Assembly: GCA_903918325.1 (NCBI GenBank)
Contig: CAIXDY010000147.1
Coordinates: 1 to 7,948, forward strand
Direction: 5' to 3'
DNA length: 7,948 bases
Source of the DNA: an uncultured Actinomycetes bacterium
Lineage (GTDB): Bacteria > Actinomycetota > Actinomycetes > Nanopelagicales > Nanopelagicaceae
In this document: one piece after another, positions 1 through 6,476 of the stretch
Numbering within the stretch: the stretch's first letter is position 1
Layout of the letters: each line of letters begins with the position of its first letter
Made by a program: the position numbers and the translations under genes
The notes under the pieces: model-generated
Seen by the model: the letters and a program-made list of their open reading frames with translations, nothing else
Databases searched by the model: none
What the model was told of the DNA's origin: nothing

Positions 1-264
1 AACTTGTTCGGCAATATTTGCTAAATTGAAATATGTACTAAAGGCACGCACTAACTGCACGGAATCTTCAACGGAAAGGGTTGCAAGCAGTTCAACGCCT
101 TCGCCTTCACGAACAGCTTTGCGAACTTTTTCTACTAACGCTAAAAGCTCTGGACCTTCCTGACGAACTAAAGTCTGTCCCAGCAAATCGCCAAGGCGTC
201 GAACATCACTGCGCAAAGCCGCATCATCTGCTGCGATTGCACCGCTAAAGCCGCCTGTAGTCAT
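1..264 (-). CDS. ppc: Phosphoenolpyruvate carboxylase, N-terminal part (runs off left edge)
   Basis: PEPC carboxylates phosphoenolpyruvate with bicarbonate to oxaloacetate, refilling the TCA cycle in the cytoplasm. Only the first 88 codons are present, starting at ATG 264 on the minus strand and open to base 1. The translation starts MTTGGFSGAIAADDAALRSD and continues with VRRLGDLLGQTLVRQEGPEL (residues 20-39), the conserved PEPC opening, then VEDSVQLVRAFSTYFNLANI (65-84), which matches the family's conserved TYFxLANxxEQ segment. The catalytic His and Arg residues lie beyond the edge and cannot be judged. The start is supported by an AGAGGA ribosome binding site 7 nt upstream. The gene is divergent from mfd, sharing a 111-bp control region. 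It uses the product of enolase, encoded 5 kb away. Identity is from family recognition and is strong despite the short segment. Confidence 0.93.
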   Translation of the reverse strand, partial: MTTGGFSGAIAADDAALRSDVRRLGDLLGQTLVRQEGPELLALVEKVRKAVREGEGVELLATLSVEDSVQLVRAFSTYFNLANIAEQV

Positions 265-271
265 TGGGTAA

Positions 272-277
272 TCCTCT
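272..277 (-). promoter_or_regulatory. Shine-Dalgarno site of ppc
   Basis: On the minus strand AGAGGA lies 7 nt before the ATG at 264. It fixes the ppc start. It sits directly downstream of a 6-bp inverted repeat (281-301), so folding of that repeat would end a few bases from this site. Confidence 0.75.
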
Positions 278-280
278 CAG

Positions 281-301
281 GTCGCCGAAGGTGCTGGCGA
301 C
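281..301. repeat. Perfect 6-bp inverted repeat in the ppc leader
   Basis: GTCGCC (281-286) and GGCGAC (296-301) are exact inverted copies around a 9-nt loop. In the ppc transcript this would be a GC-rich hairpin finishing 3 nt before the ribosome binding site. As DNA it could equally be a binding site for a dimeric regulator in the shared ppc/mfd control region. The sequence alone does not separate these, and a chance 6-bp repeat is also possible. Confidence 0.45.
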
Positions 302-322
302 AAATTACACTTGTACTCATTA

Positions 323-347
323 GCCCCCTCCCTTTTGGGAACGGGGC
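323..347 (+). promoter_or_regulatory. GC-rich hairpin in the mfd leader
   Basis: GCCCC (323-327) pairs with GGGGC (343-347). After a small internal loop (C328 against A341 C342), TCCC (329-332) pairs with GGGA (337-340) around a TTTT tetraloop. That gives 9 base pairs, 8 of them G-C. No T-run follows on the plus strand, and the genes on either side diverge, so a terminator role is unlikely. The left arm contains CCTCCC (327-332), which is complementary to the mfd Shine-Dalgarno site, so this hairpin competes with a pairing that would hide that site. The transcript must start upstream of 323 for this to matter, which is not shown. Confidence 0.5.
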
Positions 348-363
348 CTTGCGGCGTTTACGA

Positions 364-369
364 GGGAGG
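364..369 (+). promoter_or_regulatory. Strong Shine-Dalgarno site of mfd
   Basis: GGGAGG ends 6 nt before GTG 376. It decides the start of mfd: the longer in-frame TTG at 349 lies upstream of this site and would put it inside the gene, whereas GTG 376 gives an N-terminus (RGLIPLMP) resembling the usual opening of actinobacterial Mfd. Confidence 0.8.
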
Positions 370-375
370 TGCGAT

Positions 376-3300
376 GTGCGTGGATTAATTCCATTGATGC
401 CCGATGAAAATTCTGCATCTCATATTGTGGCTCCACTTCCGCTGTACCCATTTTTACTGGCCGCTCGTGCTTCTGATCGCCCACTTCTGGTTGTTACAAG
501 TTCAAGTCGCAGCAGCGAAGATTTAGTGAGTGAACTACGTGAACTGCATAGCAACGTGTTGGAGTTTCCGGCTTGGGAAACATTGCCGCATGAGCGATTA
601 AGTCCCCGAAGTGACACGGTCGCAAAACGAATTCAAACTTTGTATGCGCTAGAAAAATCCCACGCAGTCCCACCGATTGTTGTCACGCCAGTTCGTGGTG
701 CGATTCATCGGATTATTGCCGAATTAGGTAAAGGCGGATTGTTACAACTTGAAATTGGTAATGCACAATCCCTGGATGAATTAGTTCGACATCTATCCAC
801 GCTTGCATATGTTCGAACTGATTTAGTCGAACGCCGAGGTGAATTTGCAGTGCGCGGTGGAATCGTAGATCTTTTCTTACCTTTGAGTGATTATCCAATC
901 CGTATCGATTTTTTTGGGGATGAAATTGAAGATATTAGCTTCTTTGAAGTTGCCGATCAACGAACTTTCAAACCAGTTGTTGGCAGCATTGACATTTATC
1001 CATGTCGAGAACTCTTAATCACACCGCAGATTCGACATCGAGCCATAGAACTCAAAGAGTCGCTACCTGCTGCGGCAGAACTATTGGAAAAGATTAGTGA
1101 AGGTATGGTTTTCGAAGGAATGGAATCACTTATTCCTTTACTCATTGATGAAACCCAAACAATTTTGGCGCGAATGCCCAGCAATTCTCAGATTATTTTC
1201 ATAGACGAGGAGCGTATTAAGTCTCGAGCTGCCGATTTGTTGGCAACAAACGAAGAGTTTCTTAATGCTTCGTGGAGCAACGCCGCCCATGGTGCTGTTG
1301 CACCGATTCATGATGGTTCAGGAACCTACATGTCATGGAGTGAATTAACGCAGGAGATTACTGATCAGAAATTAGTAACGGGTTCTATGTCACCTTTCGG
1401 CAGCGATTTAGCCGATGACACCGAGTTCTTGGACTACAACGCCATTGATCCTATGCGCGGAGATATCGATCGCACTATCGAGCAACTTCGAAGCGCAGTC
1501 CAATCCCATTTCACCGTGGTCTTTGCAACACATGGACATGGAATGTTGGAACGGTATGCCGGAATTTTTCGTGCAGCCGATTTACCAGTACAGATAAGTG
1601 AAAAACTATTAGCTGTACCGACGAAATCTTCAGTTCATCTAACGACGTCGGTGATTGCACACGGCTTTGAAAGTGCTTCAGCTCAAATCTTTGTTATGAC
1701 TGAGCGAGATCTGACTGGAAGTAAGGGCAGCGTAAAAGACAGTGAACGCATGCCTACAAAGCGCAAGCAAGCTATTGATCCGCTAGAGCTTCGTGCAGGT
1801 GATTTTGTTGTTCACGAACAACATGGAATTGGCCGTTATGTTGAACTTTTGGAACGTACTGTTGGGGGAGTAACACGTGAATATTTGATCATCGAATATG
1901 CACCAGCAAAACGCGGACAACCCGGTGATCGAATCTTTGTTCCAACCGATTCCCTTGAGCAAGTGAGTAAATATGTTGGAGGCGAAACTCCAACCGTGCA
2001 CCGAATTGGCAGTGGGGAATGGCAAAAGGCTAAGGGTCGAGCGCGAAAAGCAGTTCGTCAGATAGCTGGAGAATTAATTCGTCTGTATGCCGCGCGCACA
2101 AGTTCTCCCGGCTTTGCTTTTTCAGCTGATACACCTTGGCAACGCGAACTCGAGGATTCATTTTCATATATTGAAACACCTGATCAGCTTTCAACAATTA
2201 ATGACGTGAAGGCGGATATGGAACGGCCTTACCCTATGGATCGAATTATCTGTGGTGATGTTGGTTATGGAAAAACTGAGATCGCAATTCGCGCAGCATT
2301 TAAAGCCGTTCAAGATGGAAAACAAGTTGCGGTTTTAGTACCTACAACATTATTAGTTCAACAGCACTCCAAAACTTTTGCCGAACGCTATGCAGGTTTT
2401 CCTCTAAAGGTAGCGGGGTTGTCACGATTTAATACTGCGAAAGAAAGTAAAGAGATTTTGACCGGTTTAGCTGCAGGAGTCATTGATGTAGTAATTGGAA
2501 CACATCGCATTCTTTCCAATGATGTGCAGTTTAAGGATTTAGGTTTAGTCATTGTCGATGAAGAACAGCGATTTGGCGTTGAACAGAAAGAATCCCTAAA
2601 GAAACTGCGCACAACTGTGGATGTTTTAGCTATGTCGGCTACTCCGATCCCGCGTACTTTAGAAATGGCCGTTACAGGAATTCGCGAAATGTCCACGATT
2701 ACTACTCCGCCTGAAGAGCGGCATCCCATTTTGACCTATGTAGGACCGGCCGAAGAAGCTCAAATAACTGCGGCAATTCATCGCGAACTTTTGCGCGATG
2801 GTCAGATTTTCTATTTACATAATCGAGTTGAAAGTATTGATCGCGCGGCATCTCGTTTACAGGAGCTAGTTCCAGAAGCTCGTATTCGTGTTGCACACGG
2901 GCAGATGAGTGAAGGTGCTTTAGAGGATGTAATTCTAGCTTTTTGGAACCGTGATTTTGATGTGCTTGTTTGTACAACAATTGTTGAAAGCGGTTTAGAC
3001 ATTCAAAATGCCAATACTTTAATTGTTGAACGTGCCGATTTATTTGGTCTTTCGCAACTTCATCAATTACGCGGTCGGGTTGGTCGTGGTCGTGAACGCG
3101 CTTATGCATATTTCCTATACCCCGCCGATCAACCGCTCTCTGAATTAGCCCATGATCGTTTAACAACGATTGCTGCCAATACCGAACTTGGTTCTGGAAT
3201 GCGCGTTGCACTTAAAGATTTAGAGATTCGTGGAGCCGGCAATCTTTTAGGTGGCGAACAATCTGGCCATATCGCTGATGTTGGCTTTGATTTATATATG

Positions 3301-3846
3301 CGAATGGTTGGTGAAGCTGTTCAAGATTACAAACAAGGCTTCATAGAAACTGAAGAAAAGGTTTTGGAGTGCAAAGTTGAATTGCCAGTCAATGCCCATC
3401 TTTCTAGTGACTATGTTCCTGGAGAACGTTTGCGCCTTGATTTATATCGACGACTAGCCGATGTAAAAGCCCCGCAAGATGTTGAAGCAATTCGCGGCGA
3501 GTTAGTAGATAGATTCGGTGAGTTACCTGAAGAAGCGTTGGCGTTATTAGGTGTTGCACAGCTTCGGGCACAAGCCAAACTTGCGAAATTAACTGAAGTG
3601 GTCGTTCAAGGAAAACACTTGCGATTAGCGCCTATAACTTTGCCGGAATCGCGACAGTTGCGCTTGTCACGTTTGTATCCAGGTTCGCTCTATAAGGCGT
3701 CAATGAGCACAGTATTGGTTGCATTACCAAAAGCCCCCGCGTGGAATCCGTCCCAGAATGCACCGAAGATAGTGGATACTTCTCTTCTGGCCTGGGTTGT
3801 CGAGGCCGTTAACCAACTGAGCGAACCACCGAAAGCGAGTTCATAG
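376..3846 (+). CDS. mfd: Transcription-repair coupling factor Mfd
   Basis: Mfd is an ATP-driven DNA translocase that pushes stalled RNA polymerase off damaged DNA and recruits UvrA for nucleotide excision repair. Starting at GTG 376 the protein has 1156 residues, normal for the family. Visible parts in order are: UvrB-like N-terminal domains with FPAWETLPHERLSP (64-77) and RRGEFAVRGGIVDLF (153-167); a CarD-like RNA polymerase interaction domain (about 470-560, AGDFVVHEQHGIGRY); a RecG-type helicase core with Walker A GDVGYGKT (627-634), DEEQ box (728-731), SATPIPRT (754-761), HNRVES (from 815) and motif VI QLRGRVGRG (897-905); a translocation-in-RecG region (about 936-975, EIRGAGNLLGG); and a TRCF C-terminal domain (about 1002-1110). 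All helicase motifs look intact. It heads the plus-strand series and overlaps the next gene by 1 nt. The leader carries possible translational control. Confidence 0.97.
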   Translation: MRGLIPLMPDENSASHIVAPLPLYPFLLAARASDRPLLVVTSSSRSSEDLVSELRELHSNVLEFPAWETLPHERLSPRSDTVAKRIQTLYALEKSHAVPPIVVTPVRGAIHRIIAELGKGGLLQLEIGNAQSLDELVRHLSTLAYVRTDLVERRGEFAVRGGIVDLFLPLSDYPIRIDFFGDEIEDISFFEVADQRTFKPVVGSIDIYPCRELLITPQIRHRAIELKESLPAAAELLEKISEGMVFEGMESLIPLLIDETQTILARMPSNSQIIFIDEERIKSRAADLLATNEEFLNASWSNAAHGAVAPIHDGSGTYMSWSELTQEITDQKLVTGSMSPFGSDLADDTEFLDYNAIDPMRGDIDRTIEQLRSAVQSHFTVVFATHGHGMLERYAGIFRAADLPVQISEKLLAVPTKSSVHLTTSVIAHGFESASAQIFVMTERDLTGSKGSVKDSERMPTKRKQAIDPLELRAGDFVVHEQHGIGRYVELLERTVGGVTREYLIIEYAPAKRGQPGDRIFVPTDSLEQVSKYVGGETPTVHRIGSGEWQKAKGRARKAVRQIAGELIRLYAARTSSPGFAFSADTPWQRELEDSFSYIETPDQLSTINDVKADMERPYPMDRIICGDVGYGKTEIAIRAAFKAVQDGKQVAVLVPTTLLVQQHSKTFAERYAGFPLKVAGLSRFNTAKESKEILTGLAAGVIDVVIGTHRILSNDVQFKDLGLVIVDEEQRFGVEQKESLKKLRTTVDVLAMSATPIPRTLEMAVTGIREMSTITTPPEERHPILTYVGPAEEAQITAAIHRELLRDGQIFYLHNRVESIDRAASRLQELVPEARIRVAHGQMSEGALEDVILAFWNRDFDVLVCTTIVESGLDIQNANTLIVERADLFGLSQLHQLRGRVGRGRERAYAYFLYPADQPLSELAHDRLTTIAANTELGSGMRVALKDLEIRGAGNLLGGEQSGHIADVGFDLYMRMVGEAVQDYKQGFIETEEKVLECKVELPVNAHLSSDYVPGERLRLDLYRRLADVKAPQDVEAIRGELVDRFGELPEEALALLGVAQLRAQAKLAKLTEVVVQGKHLRLAPITLPESRQLRLSRLYPGSLYKASMSTVLVALPKAPAWNPSQNAPKIVDTSLLAWVVEAVNQLSEPPKASS

Positions 3847-4451
3847 TGAAGAAGTTTCTGGCCGTTGTTAGCGTAATAAGTGCGCTTCTATTATCTGGGT
3901 GTTCTCAAGTTGGATCTGCAGCATCACTGGGAAGCACCAAGATTTCTCAAGCAACGGTGCAAGGCAGCGTTGATGCAATTCTTGCAGCACGCAAAGGTAT
4001 TGACACATCAGCAATGCAACTTGAAACTGGTGAAACTCTTAACCGTGGTCAACTTCGTTTCCACTTGTTAACGCAACTTTTGCGCGAAGTTGGAAAAGAA
4101 CTCAAAATTACGGTCACTAAGGCCGAAATCGATACTCGCCGCCAAAGCATCATTACTCAAGTAGGTGGCGAGACATCACTACCTAAAGCCCTTGTTGGTG
4201 CAGGCATTGCTCCTAATGATCTAGATCAATATATTGAAGCGATTACTTTGTCAGATAAAATTACTCAAGTAATTACGGCAAGCGGCGTAGCTCAAGCTCA
4301 AGTGAGTGCCGAGATTCAAAAGCTAGTTGTTGCAAAGGCAAATGAGCTGGGCGTAAAAGTTAACCCTCGCTACGGCAAGTGGGATCCGGTTAGTGCAGAT
4401 GTTGTTGCTTCCGATCCAGCTAGCCCAGCAGTAACTCCAGCCACAAAGTAG
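3846..4451 (+). CDS. Small SurA-N-like lipoprotein
   Basis: This 201-residue protein is predicted to be exported and lipid-anchored on the outer face of the membrane. It begins MKKFLAVVSVISALLLSGC, a lipoprotein signal peptide with lipobox LSGC, giving Cys19 as the lipidated residue. The mature part is mostly helical by appearance (about 36-165) and resembles the N-terminal chaperone-like segment of SurA/PrsA proteins, but no parvulin isomerase domain follows. The conserved-looking VNPRYGKWDP (172-181) comes near the end, followed by a Pro/Ala/Ser/Thr-rich tail. The start is GTG 3846, sharing one base with the mfd stop codon (TAGTG), which suggests translational coupling; no good Shine-Dalgarno site is seen. 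mazG starts 7 nt after its stop. The fold assignment is moderate and the function unknown: a secretion or envelope chaperone is an inference. Confidence 0.82.
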   Translation: MKKFLAVVSVISALLLSGCSQVGSAASLGSTKISQATVQGSVDAILAARKGIDTSAMQLETGETLNRGQLRFHLLTQLLREVGKELKITVTKAEIDTRRQSIITQVGGETSLPKALVGAGIAPNDLDQYIEAITLSDKITQVITASGVAQAQVSAEIQKLVVAKANELGVKVNPRYGKWDPVSADVVASDPASPAVTPATK

Positions 4452-4458
4452 TTTCAAT

Positions 4459-5109
4459 ATGACGCAGGGTTCACAGCTTCAACGTTTAGTTGAAGTTATG
4501 AACCAACTGCGATCTCCCGGTGGTTGTCCTTGGGATGCGGAACAGACACATGAGTCGCTCCTAAAATATTTGCTTGAAGAGTCATATGAATTTGTTGACG
4601 CAATTCATAACGGTGATCGAAACGATATGCGCGAGGAACTCGGCGATGTTTTATTGCAAGTTTATTTTCACGCGCGTATTGCCGAAGAGCATCCGACCGA
4701 GCCATTTTCAATTGAAGATGTTGCACAAGGAATCGCTGATAAATTAATTCGCCGCCACCCACATGTCTTCGCTGGCGTTGAAGTGCGTGATGCCGATGAG
4801 GTTTTACAAAATTGGGAGGCGATTAAGAAAGAAGAAAAGGGGCGGACATCAGCCCTTGATGGAATTGCTATGGCGCAGCCTGCACTTCCGTTAATTGAAA
4901 AACTCTTATACCGAGCAGAAAAATACAATGTTGATCTTCAGACTCCACAAGAAGTAAAGATTCAAGGCGTTGGCGATGAAAGCTCAGTAGGTGAGGCTTT
5001 ATTGGCCGTTATCGCTTGGGCCCATGCCAATGGAATTGATGCCGAAGCGGCCCTGCGTAAAGAAGCGATGAAATTGAGCCAACAAATAAGCACTATCGAG
5101 TCACGGTAG
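4459..5109 (+). CDS. mazG: MazG-type nucleoside triphosphate pyrophosphohydrolase
   Basis: MazG enzymes hydrolyse NTPs or dNTPs to the monophosphate and pyrophosphate, cleaning damaged nucleotides from the pool. The 216-residue protein opens its domain with LRSPGGCPWDAEQTHESL (17-34), the MazG signature, followed by the metal-binding acidic set E41xxE44 and E60xxD63 (REELGD). The C-terminal half should hold a second MazG repeat. Here LPLIEKLLYRAEKYNVD is followed by a short linker and VGEALLAVIAWAHANGID, where the usual EEELGD acidic cluster is missing and the repeat is shortened. E. coli MazG, by contrast, has two full repeats in about 263 residues. So only the first site looks catalytic; I believe related actinobacterial proteins share this reduction. 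The start is ATG 4459, 7 nt after the lipoprotein stop, with no obvious Shine-Dalgarno site. Confidence 0.94.
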   Translation: MTQGSQLQRLVEVMNQLRSPGGCPWDAEQTHESLLKYLLEESYEFVDAIHNGDRNDMREELGDVLLQVYFHARIAEEHPTEPFSIEDVAQGIADKLIRRHPHVFAGVEVRDADEVLQNWEAIKKEEKGRTSALDGIAMAQPALPLIEKLLYRAEKYNVDLQTPQEVKIQGVGDESSVGEALLAVIAWAHANGIDAEAALRKEAMKLSQQISTIESR

Positions 5110-5126
5110 GATTAGCCAGTAAAGAT

Positions 5127-5160
5127 TGTGCGATTTCAGCGTTGAGGTCTCACCTGCACA
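5127..5160 (+). promoter_or_regulatory. Possible folded leader upstream of eno
   Basis: In the 81-nt gap between mazG and eno, TGTGC (5127-5131) can pair with GCACA (5156-5160). Stacked directly inside it, AGGT (5145-5148) can pair with ACCT (5152-5155) around a CTC loop, leaving a 13-nt bulge on the left arm. Nine pairs in two short helices is modest and could be chance. No T-run follows, so it is not a terminator. No convincing -35/-10 pair was found in this gap. Confidence 0.3.
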
Positions 5161-5177
5161 CAGTGAATGAAGTGATG

Positions 5178-5183
5178 AAGGAG
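5178..5183 (+). promoter_or_regulatory. Strong Shine-Dalgarno site of eno
   Basis: AAGGAG lies 7 nt before ATG 5191. It is one of the strongest ribosome binding sites in the window, matching the high expression expected of a glycolytic enzyme, and it confirms the eno start. Confidence 0.85.
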
Positions 5184-5190
5184 AAACGCT

Positions 5191-6468
5191 ATGGCAATTA
5201 TTGAAGCTCTTGGAGCCCGTGAAATTCTCGACTCCCGTGGAAATCCAACGGTTGAAGTTGAAATCGAATTAGAAGATGGAACTCAAGCGCGCGCCGCAGT
5301 TCCAAGTGGTGCATCAACTGGTGCTTTCGAAGCCTCTGAACTTCGCGATGGCGGAAAGCGTTATCTTGGAAAAGGTGTTGAAAAAGCTATCGCATTTGTT
5401 AATGATGAAATTGCGCCAGAGATTATTGGTTTTGATGCACAAGATCAACGACTAATTGATGCAGCAATGATTGCCCTTGATGGAACTAAGAACAAATCAC
5501 GTATGGGTGCAAATGCAATTCTCGGAGCTTCATTAGCTGTTGCTAAAGCGTCAGCAGAATCTGCAGATCTTTCACTTTTCCGTTATTTAGGTGGACCTAA
5601 CGCACATGTACTTCCAGTACCAATGATGAACATTCTCAATGGTGGTGCACATGCTGACACCAACGTCGATATTCAAGAGTTCATGATCGCGCCAATTGGT
5701 GCGCCAACATTCCGCGAATCACTTCGATGGGGTGCAGAGATTTACCACGCACTTAAATCAGTGCTAAAAAAGCGTGGGCTGGCAACTTCAGTTGGCGACG
5801 AAGGTGGATTTGCGCCAAACCTTGAAAGTAATCGTGCCGCGCTTGATTTAATCCTTGAAGCAATTGAAATTGCAGGCTACAAGCCAGGCAAAGAGATTGC
5901 CCTTGCAATGGATGTTGCTGCAACTGAATTCCACGATAATGGTAAGTACACATTTGAAGGAGCATCAAAGAGTTCAGCAGAGATGATTGCGTATTACACA
6001 TCGCTAGTTGATGCATACCCAATCGTTTCAATCGAAGATCCACTCAATGAAGAGGACTGGGCCGGCTGGACCGATATGACTAAAGCCCTTGGTTCACGCA
6101 TTCAAATCGTGGGTGATGATCTATTTGTAACTAATCCAGAGCGTTTAGCCCGTGGAATCGCTGGCGGAACTGCAAACGCACTGCTGGTTAAAGTGAATCA
6201 AATTGGAACGTTGACTGAAACTATTGATGCCGTAGAAATGGCGCACCGCGCTAACTATCGTTCAATGATGAGCCACCGTTCAGGTGAAACTGAAGACACA
6301 ACAATTGCAGATTTGGCAGTCGCACTTAACTGCGGACAAATTAAAACTGGTGCACCTGCACGAACCGAGCGCGTTGCTAAGTACAACCAACTACTACGCA
6401 TTGAAGAAGAGCTTCAAGACGGCGCACGTTATGCCGGTCGCGATGCTTTTCCACGCTTTAAGGCTTAA
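5191..6468 (+). CDS. eno: Enolase (phosphopyruvate hydratase)
   Basis: Enolase converts 2-phosphoglycerate to phosphoenolpyruvate in glycolysis and the reverse reaction in gluconeogenesis, with two magnesium ions. The 425-residue length is typical. Start region AREILDSRGNPTVEVE (9-24) is diagnostic. Active-site positions are all recognisable: the S41 loop (PSGASTGAFEA), H154 (GGAHADTNVD), E163 (IQEFMI), E204 (GDEGGFAPN), metal ligands D241 (AMDVAATEF), E282 (SIEDPL) and D309 (GDDLFVTN), the catalytic base K334 within the family signature LLVKVNQIGTLTET, H362 (MMSHRSGETED) and K385 (KTGAP). It appears fully functional. It follows mazG after an 81-nt gap with its own strong ribosome binding site, unlike its neighbours, so separate or added control is plausible. 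Its product is the substrate of PEPC at the left end of the window. Confidence 0.98.
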   Translation: MAIIEALGAREILDSRGNPTVEVEIELEDGTQARAAVPSGASTGAFEASELRDGGKRYLGKGVEKAIAFVNDEIAPEIIGFDAQDQRLIDAAMIALDGTKNKSRMGANAILGASLAVAKASAESADLSLFRYLGGPNAHVLPVPMMNILNGGAHADTNVDIQEFMIAPIGAPTFRESLRWGAEIYHALKSVLKKRGLATSVGDEGGFAPNLESNRAALDLILEAIEIAGYKPGKEIALAMDVAATEFHDNGKYTFEGASKSSAEMIAYYTSLVDAYPIVSIEDPLNEEDWAGWTDMTKALGSRIQIVGDDLFVTNPERLARGIAGGTANALLVKVNQIGTLTETIDAVEMAHRANYRSMMSHRSGETEDTTIADLAVALNCGQIKTGAPARTERVAKYNQLLRIEEELQDGARYAGRDAFPRFKA

Positions 6469-6476
6469 GTGATTTC

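Larger units (their letters stand above)
265..375. promoter_or_regulatory. Divergent ppc/mfd control region
   Basis: These 111 bases separate two divergent genes, so both promoters are expected here or just inside the neighbouring reading frame. Two possible -10 elements are visible: TACACT at 306-311 on the plus strand, and TAATTT (complement of 302-307) on the minus strand. Neither has a convincing -35 at the right distance, so exact promoters are not called. A small palindrome, TACA-CT-TGTA, lies at 306-315. Two inverted repeats flank this centre, at 281-301 and 323-347. Confidence 0.5.

Noticed and set aside
306..311. TACACT as the mfd -10 promoter element
   Set aside because: It fits TANNNT, but nothing near 283-288 resembles a -35 box, and such hexamers are common; noted only as a possibility within the control region.
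323..347. Hairpin as a rho-independent terminator
   Set aside because: No T-run follows on either strand, and it lies between divergent genes where no transcript needs ending.
349..375. Longer mfd start at TTG 349
   Set aside because: It precedes the strong GGGAGG site at 364-369, lacks its own ribosome site, and would add MRRLRGRCD, which does not resemble a family N-terminus. GTG 376 fits better.
2388..2729. 113-residue minus-strand frame within mfd
   Set aside because: Opposite the DEEQ and SATPIPRT region of Mfd; no recognisable domain, so treated as a shadow.
2702..3211. 169-residue open frame on the minus strand within mfd
   Set aside because: It lies entirely opposite intact, highly conserved Mfd helicase motifs, has His/Gln/Leu-rich composition typical of antisense shadows, and matches no family I know.
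5107..5112. TAGGAT as a -10 element for eno
   Set aside because: It overlaps the mazG stop codon and no -35-like hexamer lies about 17 nt upstream.
5753..6043. 96-residue minus-strand frame within eno
   Set aside because: Leu/Gln-rich shadow of the conserved enolase coding frame with no supporting ribosome site noted.
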